Source: Saccharibacillus brassicae
GTDB taxonomy: Bacteria > Bacillota > Bacilli > Paenibacillales > Paenibacillaceae
Assembly (NCBI RefSeq): GCF_006542275.1
Contig: NZ_CP041217.1
Coordinates: 1,225,501-1,289,500, forward strand
DNA length: 64,000 nt
Direction: 5' to 3'
Of the stretch, positions 35,405 through 42,909 are shown piece after piece. Positions within the stretch are counted from its first letter, which is position 1. Every line of letters begins with the position of its first letter. The position numbers were made by a program, and so were the translations under genes. The notes under the pieces are model-generated. The model did no database searches. It had not been told where the DNA came from and was given only the letters and a program-made list of their open reading frames with translations.

Positions 35405-37105
35405 TTACATCGATTTCGTGAGCGTGATCATCCAGTTGCTGCTGTCGACGTTGAAGTTCCAACCCAGCAGACCCGTGATGAAGCGAAGCGGTACGACGGT
35501 TCTGCCGTTCTCGTCCGCGAATACTTCGTGGCCGATCGACTGTCTTTTGCCGTTGACTTCCATGAAGTCTTTGCCCAACCAGAATTTCAGCGTATCTTTG
35601 CCGGCCATTACCGTTACAGCATTGGCTTTTTTGTCCCATTTCACGTTGGCGCCGATGCCTTCGCTCAGGAAACGAAGCGGTACGTAAGTGGTGTTATCCC
35701 AAACGCGCGGCATCGTGTCCATTTTGGTCGTTTTGCCGTTCAGCGTCAGGTTTTGGCTTCCGATCTGCATTTTGACCGTCATCATTTTGCCCGGTGCCGG
35801 TGCAGGTGTTGCCGGAGTTGTTGGAGCCGGTGTCATAGCCGGTTGTTGGAATTTAGGGTTGAACTGGTCCACGATCGCGCCGCTCAGCAGTTTACCCACG
35901 TCGAACATCAGGGCATAACCTTCGCGTTCCGTTTTGTACGAACCGGTGTAATCTTTGGCTGCGTATTGATCCAGCACTTTTTGCACTTGGTCTTCATGCG
36001 CAGTCAGTCCGGCCAATGCTCCGGCTTCCGGAATGCGGTTTTCGGTAGCCGCGCTCAAGAACGCCGCCATTTCTTTGGTGAATTTCGTGATTTGGGCTTT
36101 GGCTGCCGTAATGGCCGCTTGGTCCCCGCTCTTCACGGCCGCTACGTATTGAGCCTGCACGTTGATATGGTCGGTCGTCCAGAGCTTCTCGAACTGATCC
36201 GCTCCCGCATTGCCGTAGACCGAAGCGATTGCCGCTTTGAAGTCTTTGGTGTTGCCGGCTTCGGCAATCACGAGTGCGCTGCTGCTTGCGCTCATGCCGT
36301 CATACTGCTCTTGCATTTGCAGCGTAGCAAGTGCGAAGTGTTCCGCGAACAGGTAGTTCAGAGCCGATCTCAGATCGCCGGCAGGCGTATCGGATTTCGT
36401 GTTCTGGAATTTTTCCGGCATTTGCGTCACGATTGCCGTCGACAATGCTTCGCTGACCGTAAACATCGTGTTCAGGCCTGTACGGTAAGCGGTGTAAGCT
36501 CCCGTGAAGTCGCCTGCTACATATTTCTCGAAAGTATCCTGAACCTGGTCTTCGTGGAGACGAAGCACTTTTTCGGCTGTAGCTTGTGGCAGTTTGCCGC
36601 CTGTTGCCGTTCCGAGGAAGGCCGAGAATTCTTTGACGAATTTCTCGATTTTGGCTTCAGCTGCCTGTACGCCTGCCGTGTTGCCGGCTTTTTGCGCTTT
36701 GACCAGTTCATCGGTCGCTTGGTTGTGGGCGCTGAAGATGCGTCCGAATTCGGTTGCGCCCGCTTTGCCGTAGAGCGATTCGATCGCTGGCAGCATGTCG
36801 CTTGCGTTGGCGTTCAGTGCCGCGAACGAAGCAGCCGCGTCAGGCGAACCCTGGTACGCTTTGATCATCGAGTCTACCGCGAGTTGGTAATGTTCGGAAA
36901 GGAGACGGTCAAGCGCGGCTCTCAGTTCGACCGCAGGCGTCGTAGTCGAAGCTTTCATTGCTGTCATTTGCGCTGCCGTTGCCGCAATGTTCGTCGTTGT
37001 CGTTGTCGAAGCCTGTGCCGGAGCGGCCCCCGCCACTGTCGGAACTACCAGAGCCAGACCGAGTACCGGTGCCACGAGCTTCTTTGCATTGAACATTTTA
37101 AACAT
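35405..37105 (-). CDS. Secreted protein: duplicated His-containing helical domain plus copper-amine-oxidase-type stalk domain
   Basis: A 566-residue exported protein. Signal peptide 1-28 (cleavage near GAAPAQA). Two helical repeats of about 190 residues follow (about 50-230 and 235-415). Each has the same landmarks: L-R-[AS]-AL..L.[SA]EH[YF].LA, then a second helix with AHNQAT or DHINVQ, then [LA]HEDQVQ..[FL][ED][KQ]Y and a terminal F[ED]VG/SEALS.AIV.Q..PKFQ. Three His per repeat recur at equivalent places. A Pro/Thr linker (about 418-435) leads to the C-terminal copper amine oxidase N-domain-like stalk (MQIGSQNLTLNGK, TYVPLRFLSEGIGANVKWDKKANAVTV, TVVPLRFITGLLGWNFNVDSSNWMITL). GGAGG precedes the ATG at 37105; an in-frame ATG at 37120 has no site. 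Role unknown. Confidence 0.82.
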   Translation of the reverse strand: MFKMFNAKKLVAPVLGLALVVPTVAGAAPAQASTTTTTNIAATAAQMTAMKASTTTPAVELRAALDRLLSEHYQLAVDSMIKAYQGSPDAAASFAALNANASDMLPAIESLYGKAGATEFGRIFSAHNQATDELVKAQKAGNTAGVQAAEAKIEKFVKEFSAFLGTATGGKLPQATAEKVLRLHEDQVQDTFEKYVAGDFTGAYTAYRTGLNTMFTVSEALSTAIVTQMPEKFQNTKSDTPAGDLRSALNYLFAEHFALATLQMQEQYDGMSASSSALVIAEAGNTKDFKAAIASVYGNAGADQFEKLWTTDHINVQAQYVAAVKSGDQAAITAAKAQITKFTKEMAAFLSAATENRIPEAGALAGLTAHEDQVQKVLDQYAAKDYTGSYKTEREGYALMFDVGKLLSGAIVDQFNPKFQQPAMTPAPTTPATPAPAPGKMMTVKMQIGSQNLTLNGKTTKMDTMPRVWDNTTYVPLRFLSEGIGANVKWDKKANAVTVMAGKDTLKFWLGKDFMEVNGKRQSIGHEVFADENGRTVVPLRFITGLLGWNFNVDSSNWMITLTKSM

Positions 37106-37365
37106 TGTCCATTCCTCCATTGTATATCTGAATTTTGTTGTTTCCTGATTCCCGTTGTTTCTTGTGTTGTTTCCGCTGCTTACATGTCATGAAACGCAGC
37201 GGTTCGAAATTTGGATCACCTGTTTTCAAAATCTTTTTAAAAACTTTGGATTTCTTCGAAATTGCCTTTTTAAAATATTTTCCATTTGGACGTTTCTGGT
37301 TTTGATTTCCCGAAACTTTTTGGAGTGTCATATAATTGCCGGCATCTCTTATATAAACGCGGTTC
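37106..37365 (-). other. AT-rich untranslated leader and promoter region of the stalk-protein gene
   Basis: This stretch is much more AT-rich than the rest of the window. A Lys-rich reading frame (37098-37331, minus) has no ribosome site and looks accidental. A TATATAAG box on the minus strand near 37350 may be a -10 element, without a clear -35. The long leader suggests strong or controlled expression of the secreted protein. From 37366 to 37450 I see nothing; then comes the next terminator. Confidence 0.45.
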
Positions 37366-37450
37366 CTAAGAACTAACCAAGCGGCAAAGCTTATTTCGAA
37401 ATTTATTTTTGCGGGCTTGTCCGGGCTGCCGGTTCATACTTTGGTCGCAT

Positions 37451-37486
37451 AAAAAAAAGCCCGTCCCTCTTAATAGGGAGACAAGC
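37451..37486 (-). terminator. Terminator after the MBL-fold hydrolase gene
   Basis: Minus strand: an AGC/GCT and GTCTCCCT/AGGGAC imperfect stem, then eight T. Confidence 0.75.
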
Positions 37487-37523
37487 TCGTTCAAACAGGT
37501 TCGTTCGATTCGATAGCGGATCG

Positions 37524-38516
37524 TCAAAGGGAATGCCAAGTGCATACGTCTTCTTCCGTTCGGGAGACACGCCCCCGGTCTTCCAATTCGACCAGGTGGG
37601 CGAGCGTCTCCGACAGCGCGAAGCGGAGCTGGTGAATGCCGAGCGAACCGCCGAACAGTTCGATGCACACTTGGTAGGCGCTGCGCGGGTCGCCGCCGAG
37701 CATGCCCTGCATCCGGTCCAGCCGCTCCTCGTGATGGGCCAACAGCTGCGCTGTCCGTTCCGTGAAATTCCCGAACGGATCGCGGTGGCCGGGAAAAGCC
37801 TGGCTTACGTTCAGTCCGCCCAGCACGCGCAGCCCGTCCAGATACGAGCGCAGCGGATGTTCGTCGCCTCCGGGCGTATAGGAAATGTTCGGCGAGATTC
37901 TCGGCAGCACCGCATCCCCGCACAGGATCAGCCCCGTCTTCTCCTCGTAAAAAGACAGATGCCCTTCGGCATGCCCGCCCGTCTCCACCGGCTGCCACAG
38001 CCGGCCGCCGAAGCGGATCGGCATGCCCGTGTCGATCACCGAGATTTCGGGCTGCGGCTCGACCTGCGCGGCGAAGCCGGACAGATGCTCCGGCAGCTGC
38101 GCCAGACGGTCTTGTTCCATGCCGTGGCGGCGGTACAATTCGATCGTCGCCTGCGCGAAGCCGGCCCCGCCGGACGAATCCGACGCACTGCCCCAGTTGC
38201 GGCGGGCCGCTTCGCTTGCGGCGTGGGACATCCATACCTGCGCTCCGCCGCGCTGCTGGAACCAGCCCGCAAGGCCGTAATGGTCCGGGTGATGATGCGT
38301 CAGGACGATCGAAGCGATATCCCGCGGCGCAATGCCCATGTCCCGCAGCACCTCTTCCCACGCGGATTCGTTCTCGGCGGAACGGGGGCCGGGATCGACG
38401 ACCGTCCAGCCTTCTTCGCCGCGCAGCATATAGCTGTTAACCCAGCGCAGCGGAAAAGACATGCCCATCCGTACCCGTGTCAATTTGTCGTAGCTCGTGA
38501 TTCGTGATTGGCTCAT
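37524..38516 (-). CDS. Metallo-beta-lactamase-fold hydrolase
   Basis: A 330-residue cytoplasmic hydrolase. The dinuclear metal motif is THHHPDH (H74, H76, D78, H79), with a further His in GGHAEGHLSFY, the bridging Asp in LILCGDAVLP, and a C-terminal FPGHRDP. The overall form, with an HTH-like C-terminal helical part (residues 255-330), resembles the glyoxalase II-like/LACTB2-like group acting on thioesters or nucleic acid; the substrate is not evident. It starts 40 bp after the hybrid kinase gene on the same strand, so the two may form an operon. The ribosome site is weak. Confidence 0.87.
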   Translation of the reverse strand: MSQSRITSYDKLTRVRMGMSFPLRWVNSYMLRGEEGWTVVDPGPRSAENESAWEEVLRDMGIAPRDIASIVLTHHHPDHYGLAGWFQQRGGAQVWMSHAASEAARRNWGSASDSSGGAGFAQATIELYRRHGMEQDRLAQLPEHLSGFAAQVEPQPEISVIDTGMPIRFGGRLWQPVETGGHAEGHLSFYEEKTGLILCGDAVLPRISPNISYTPGGDEHPLRSYLDGLRVLGGLNVSQAFPGHRDPFGNFTERTAQLLAHHEERLDRMQGMLGGDPRSAYQVCIELFGGSLGIHQLRFALSETLAHLVELEDRGRVSRTEEDVCTWHSL

Positions 38517-38556
38517 GCCCTTGTTCCGTCCTTTCCTCGATTTGCCGCCGTTTCCG

Positions 38557-39828
38557 CTACAGACCGCGCTCCGGATCGCGATCGTGGTCGCGTCCCGCAG
38601 AACGGTCGTTTTTTTCCATGGCCAAAATCGCGTTCAACATATGCAGCTTGCGAATCGGCTTCGGGATGATCGAGCGGAAGAAACTGCGTTCCCCTTCTTC
38701 GATCTTCTCGCCCAGCCAGGCCAGCAGAAACAGGTTAAGATCCGGGATTTGCTGCAAATTGCGGAAAATTTCGCCCCGCTTGAGCGTGCTGCCGTCGATA
38801 AAGACGACGTCGAACGCGCCCATGCCGACGCGCTCCACCAGATCTTCTTCCATTTCGGCCGCGGACTCCGCATGGGCGCCCCAGCCTTCGAGCATGCCGA
38901 CGATCGTGCTGCGGCTCGTCGCCTGCTGGTCCACCACAAGGAAACGCATGCCTTCCAGCACGTCGTCCTCGAACGGTATCGAAGGCAGGTCGGTATACCG
39001 GTCGAACGACAGCATGATTTCGATCGACGTACCCCGGCCGGGTTCGCTGGACACTTCGATCGTGCCGCCGAGCAGCTCAACCAGATTTTTCGTGATCGTC
39101 ATGCCGAGTCCGGAGCCTTCGTACGTATGCTGCGACGACTCGTGCACCTGTGTGTAGACGTCGAAGATCCGGCCCGACTGTTCTTCGGACATGCCGATAC
39201 CCGTATCGTGAATAGCGAAGCTGACCGAGATACCGTCGCTTTTGAGCGAAGGAATCCGTTTGAGTTCGAACACGATCTCTCCTTCATGCGTAAACTTGAT
39301 CGCGTTCTGCATCAGGTTCAGGAAAATCTGGCGTACTTTCAGTACGTCTCCGACGACGAACAGCGGAATTTCCGATTCGACGTTCAAGATGACTTCGACG
39401 TTTTTGGCAAACGCCCGCGGAGCGAGCATATAGATCAAATCTTCGACCGTGTTGATCAGGTCGAACGGATTGTGGGACACGGTCATGCGGCCCGCTTCAA
39501 GGCGGCTCATATCGAGAATACCGTTGACGAGCTCAAGCAGCGAGTGGTTGCTGCTCTGGATAATCTCCAGATAATTCTCCTGCTCTTCCGTCAGTTCGGT
39601 ATCCTGCAGCAGATCGCTCATGGCGATGATGCCGTTGAGCGGATTGCGGATCTCGTGGCTGAGCACCGCGACGAAATGCGCTTTGTTCTGCGATTCGCGA
39701 TCCGCCGCTTCGCGCGCCGTCCGCTCTTGTTCCAGCAGCAGCCGCAGCCCGTCGATTTCGGTCCGCAGCTCTTGATGCTCCTGTTCGTATCGTTCTATTT
39801 TTCGATAATTTTCTTGTTCGTTTGACAT
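38557..39828 (-). CDS. Soluble hybrid histidine kinase with degenerate receiver domain
   Basis: A 423-residue kinase without membrane helix or recognisable sensor domain. Residues 1-50 form a charged coiled coil. The HisKA box is FVAVLSHEIRNPLNG (H58). The ATPase domain has N-box NLMQNAIKFTHEG (172-184), G1 HDTGIGMS (208-215) and G2 GSGLGMTI (239-246). A C-terminal receiver (about 295-405) has one acidic-pocket residue, D301, where most have two (DQ, not DD), phosphoacceptor D346 in VVFIDGS, and K391. The last 20 residues are a charged tail. It probably takes input from a partner protein. Expressed upstream of the MBL hydrolase gene. Confidence 0.88.
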   Translation of the reverse strand: MSNEQENYRKIERYEQEHQELRTEIDGLRLLLEQERTAREAADRESQNKAHFVAVLSHEIRNPLNGIIAMSDLLQDTELTEEQENYLEIIQSSNHSLLELVNGILDMSRLEAGRMTVSHNPFDLINTVEDLIYMLAPRAFAKNVEVILNVESEIPLFVVGDVLKVRQIFLNLMQNAIKFTHEGEIVFELKRIPSLKSDGISVSFAIHDTGIGMSEEQSGRIFDVYTQVHESSQHTYEGSGLGMTITKNLVELLGGTIEVSSEPGRGTSIEIMLSFDRYTDLPSIPFEDDVLEGMRFLVVDQQATSRSTIVGMLEGWGAHAESAAEMEEDLVERVGMGAFDVVFIDGSTLKRGEIFRNLQQIPDLNLFLLAWLGEKIEEGERSFFRSIIPKPIRKLHMLNAILAMEKNDRSAGRDHDRDPERGL

Positions 39829-39865
39829 TCCTTAGCACCTCTTCAGGCAAGCATAATAGTGCTAT

Positions 39866-39891
39866 ATACCCTCAGCTTGCCTGCTTATAAC
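39866..39891 (-). promoter_or_regulatory. Possible sigma-B-like promoter of the hybrid kinase
   Basis: GTTATA, 14 bp and a perfect GGGTAT on the minus strand, 38 bp before the start. The -10 matches the sigma-B consensus, the -35 four of six. The remainder of the 240-bp gap to 40067 shows nothing else. Confidence 0.3.
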
Positions 39892-40067
39892 CATTTTCCG
39901 ACAAAAATCATTTGGGGCGAATTCGACTCGAAACGTTTCTATTCATTGCTTCCGCGCCCTTCGCTGCTCGCCGCGCCTGCCTCGATGGTCTGTTCGGCCT
40001 TTACGGGCCGGATGACGTCGAAGTGTCGGAAATCCGCCGCCCGGCAGCTCATCCGCGAATTTTCTCT

Positions 40068-40994
40068 TCATATATAGACGATATTCATCTCTACCCGTCC
40101 GCCGTAATCGTGCTGCCGCCGGTCGCCTTCGGTCACGCCGCGGGCCGGCGAGTGCCCGGACACGATCCGCCAGGCACAGAGCGCAAGCGCCGCCGCGTCA
40201 AGCAGATCGTCGGGCGCGGCCTGTTTGCGCGCGAACGTCTGCAGCAGCCGATCCAGCTCCGCTTCGGGGAAGCCCGCGGCGGCCAGAATGTCCAGGCGCT
40301 CCTGCCGCCCGGCCGCTTCCTTCTTGCCATGCGCCGGCGCCTCGCCTCCGTTCAGCCGCAAAAAAGCAAGCTCCGGATGCGATTCGTCGAGCAGGCCCGT
40401 CACCGGCAGACCGCGCGCCAGCAGCCCGGCGACAAGTTCGTCGACTTCGCGAATCTTCGGCAGCAGGTTGAGGCTCTGGCGGCTCAGCCGTCGGCCGGTC
40501 GCCGCTTCGTTGGCCGCGGACGGATCGGCCGCATGCAGCGCCTGGCGCGCGGGCACCGGGAACACGCTCGATTTGCGCCGCTTCGGCAGCAGCTTGCGGC
40601 AGTCCCGGTCGCAGCGGCGGTCTTCGACGCGGTTGAGCGAGCCGTCCGCGCCTTCGGCCAAGCCGATCGGCATATCGAGCAGCATACGGTCGCGCGCCGG
40701 ATCGGGCTGAAGCGCCGCCCACAGCGCCGGGAGGTCCGGGTACACCGCCGAGCGGACAGCGAGCGCGGCATGCGGACCGTATTCCTCTTGATGGCCGGAT
40801 CGTTCGCCGTCGGTCTGTGTAACTTCGGCGGATCGTTCGCCGTCAGCCCGTGTGCCCTCGGCGGATTGTTCGCCGTCAGCCCGTATGCCCTCGGCGGCCC
40901 GTTCGCCTTCGATCCAAACGACCGCCCAGCCTCCGGGGCATCCGTCGATCCCGATTCCTCTATAAATGAGTTTCTCCCCCTCTTTGCCAGGCAT
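40068..40994 (-). CDS. DUF429 family protein with N-terminal minisatellite insert
   Basis: A 308-residue cytoplasmic protein of the DUF429 family, which has an RNase H-like fold. Core motifs: GIGIDGCPGGWAVVWIEGE at the N terminus, LLDMPIGLAEG in the middle, RDCRKLLPKRRKSSVFPVPAR, ESHPELAFLRLNGG, and DDLLDAAALALCAWRI near the end. After the first strand, a tandem 11-residue repeat of the form EGTRADGEQSA/EGIRADGERSA occupies about residues 30-70 (bases 40795-40910); the family normally has none. The start overlaps the GNAT-Nudix stop by about 35 bp; the exact start is uncertain, since the strongest ribosome-like site (AGGGGGAG) lies inside this overlap. Function unknown. Confidence 0.78.
   Translation of the reverse strand: MPGKEGEKLIYRGIGIDGCPGGWAVVWIEGERAAEGIRADGEQSAEGTRADGERSAEVTQTDGERSGHQEEYGPHAALAVRSAVYPDLPALWAALQPDPARDRMLLDMPIGLAEGADGSLNRVEDRRCDRDCRKLLPKRRKSSVFPVPARQALHAADPSAANEAATGRRLSRQSLNLLPKIREVDELVAGLLARGLPVTGLLDESHPELAFLRLNGGEAPAHGKKEAAGRQERLDILAAAGFPEAELDRLLQTFARKQAAPDDLLDAAALALCAWRIVSGHSPARGVTEGDRRQHDYGGRVEMNIVYI
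40795..40910 (-). repeat. 33-bp in-frame minisatellite in the DUF429 gene
   Basis: Copies begin at about 40797, 40830, 40863 and 40896, each with GG(A/C)(T/C)(C/T)GTTCGCC followed by TCAGCCCGT-like sequence. The unit is 33 bp, so length changes keep the frame. Confidence 0.9.
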
Positions 40995-42003
40995 CGCCCG
41001 AACCGCTCTGTTCCAGAAAGCTGCGCACAATCGCCAGATCGCGGCAGCGGATAAAATGACCCGACAAGCTGTTCGGCCGATCGCTCCGCATCAGGTGCAG
41101 CGCTTCTTCCGGCCGCGCCCACATAAGGGCAAACCCGTCGCCTTGTTCTTCTGCGGTCAGCGCGGAGACGCCGAGCGGGCCGGTGAGGCGCGCCGCGTAC
41201 GCGTACGAGAACTGCTTCAGCCGATACTCGGCGATATATTCGGCCGTCATGCCGATCTCGTCTGTCAGCTGAATCTCGCCGGCGCCGACTTCTTCGCGCA
41301 GTTCGCGCCGCAGCGCCGCAAATACGTCTTCGCCCGCTTCGATCCCGCCGCCGGGCAGCTTGTGACAGCCGCTGCGCGTCACACGCATCAGCGCCATGCG
41401 GCCGTCGGCGTCCAGCAGCACGGCGCGGGCCGCCTGGCGCAGCGCGAAGCCCGCCTCTTCCCACGGCGAAGCGTCTCGCCGGCCCGGGAACAGGTCAGCC
41501 TCCCGGATCTCCCGCAGCAGCGGCAGTTTCAGGTAATCGATCAGCCTGAAATCGGACGCGCGTTCGGCCCGGCTGCTCCCGACGTTGACGTAGCCCGCAT
41601 TTTCGTAAAAACGCCGGCTGCGTGCATCGAGCGCCGGCGTGTCGAGCGACCAGCGGCTCGCCTGCGGATACCGCCGTTCGATCGCGGCGAGCGCCCGGCT
41701 GCCGATGCCGCGCCCGTGCAGCGCCGGATCGACGAACAGCGAGCCGATCCGGAACACGCCTTCGCCGTAGTCGAACACCCGCGCCCCGCCCGCGAGTCGG
41801 CCGTCGGCCCGGATCGCGAGATAGCTGCCTTCCGCGCAGCCGCGCTCGTGCCAGCCGATAGTCTCGATCCCGTCCGGTCGTTTGCCGTAATCGCGCAGCC
41901 CTTGGGCAAACGCCGCGACCGCAATCACGCGCAGCGTCTCAAGTTCCGTGCGCCGCACCGTTTCCAGCGCGACGGACGGTCGATCTTTTTTTGACATCGA
42001 CAT
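40960..42003 (-). CDS. GNAT acetyltransferase-Nudix hydrolase fusion
   Basis: A 347-residue two-domain protein. Residues 10-165 form a GNAT N-acetyltransferase: acceptor strand YLAIRADGRLAGGARVFD, acetyl-CoA loop VDPALHGRGIGSRAL (91-105), and RRFYENAGYVNVG. Residues 185-345 are a Nudix domain with box GGGIEAGEDVFAALRRELREEVG (218-240), matching GX5EX7REUXEEXGU with all Glu ligands. Other Nudix landmarks are RAVLLDADGRMALMRVTRSGCHKLPGG. Both domains look intact. Such a fusion could couple acetylation of a small molecule to hydrolysis of a nucleoside-diphosphate derivative; the substrates are unknown. AAGGGGAG precedes the ATG; a second in-frame ATG follows two codons later. Confidence 0.87.
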   Translation of the reverse strand: MSMSKKDRPSVALETVRRTELETLRVIAVAAFAQGLRDYGKRPDGIETIGWHERGCAEGSYLAIRADGRLAGGARVFDYGEGVFRIGSLFVDPALHGRGIGSRALAAIERRYPQASRWSLDTPALDARSRRFYENAGYVNVGSSRAERASDFRLIDYLKLPLLREIREADLFPGRRDASPWEEAGFALRQAARAVLLDADGRMALMRVTRSGCHKLPGGGIEAGEDVFAALRRELREEVGAGEIQLTDEIGMTAEYIAEYRLKQFSYAYAARLTGPLGVSALTAEEQGDGFALMWARPEEALHLMRSDRPNSLSGHFIRCRDLAIVRSFLEQSGSGDAWQRGGETHL

Positions 42004-42180
42004 CTTGTTCTCCCCTTGACGGCGGCCCTTTTTCTCCGCATCCGCCCGCCCTTTTTCTACTATACCAAGCCGCGCCGACGACGCCTACGAAAAAAGCCGT
42101 TCTCCTGCTCGATCCCGCACCAGGGCCCTGCCGTATCCTGTCCTGCTCTAATCTGATTTGATCTGATCGCAATCGTATTC

Positions 42181-42860
42181 CGTGCCCTTTTTCCAAAATA
42201 ACGTCCTGAGCACCACTATTCCACGCAAAAAAGCCTTTTGAGCGCAAATAACGTCCTCACGGCAGTTATTTTCATCCAAAAGGCGGATTTCTTGATTTCC
42301 CGGGCGAAATAAATGCTCTGGCGCAGTTATTTCCCACACGCCGAGCCGCTCCGTCTAAATAACTGCATATCGGACGTTATTTCGGATGGCCGAAGGCTTG
42401 AAGCCTGCATACCGTGCCCTTTTTCCAAAATAACGTCCTGAGCACAACTATTCCACGTAAAAAAGCCTTTTGAGCGAAAATAACGTCCTCACGGCAGTTA
42501 TTTCCATCCAAAAGGCGACTTTCTTGATTTTCCGGGCGAAATAAATGCTCTGTCGCAGTTATTTCCCACATGCCGAGCCGTTCCGTCCAAATAACTGCAT
42601 ATCGGACGTTATCTAAGATGGGTGAAGGCTTGAAGCCTGCACACCGTGCCCTTTTCCAAAATAACGTCCTGAGCACAACTATTCCACGTAAAAAAGCCTT
42701 TTGAGCGCAAATAACGTCCTCACGGCAGTTATTTTCATCCAAAAGGCGGATTTCTTGATTTCCCGTTCAAAATAAATGCTCTGGCGCAGTTATTTCCCAC
42801 ACGCCGAACCGTTCCCTCCAAATAACTGCATAAAGGACGTTATTTCGCGCACGCCGAGCC
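42181..42860. repeat. 232-bp tandem repeat, nearly three copies, four AT-rich dyads per copy
   Basis: Copies start at 42181, 42413 and 42645 and are more than 90% alike by eye. Each has four boxes of the type AAATAAC-N12-GTTATTT, with left arms at +15, +65, +126 and +176 of the unit (spacings 50, 61, 50, the same in all three copies). Boxes 2 and 4 are inverted relative to each other (AAATAACGTCC...GCAGTTATTT against AAATAACTGC...GGACGTTATTT), as are boxes 1 and 3. TTTTGAGCG lies between boxes 1 and 2. No coding potential: 232 is not a multiple of 3 and frames break. The repeats fill the 0.9-kb gap between the metallophosphoesterase and GNAT-Nudix genes; 42004-42180 shows nothing clear. Confidence 0.95.
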
Positions 42861-42909
42861 AATACGCCGCACGGACCGCGGCCGTATCGCTCGCAGCGCC
42901 GCTTCCCCT

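Noticed and set aside
37098-37331. Minus-strand Lys-rich frame of 77 codons
   Set aside because: It lies in the AT-rich leader of the stalk-protein gene, lacks a ribosome site and overlaps the real start.
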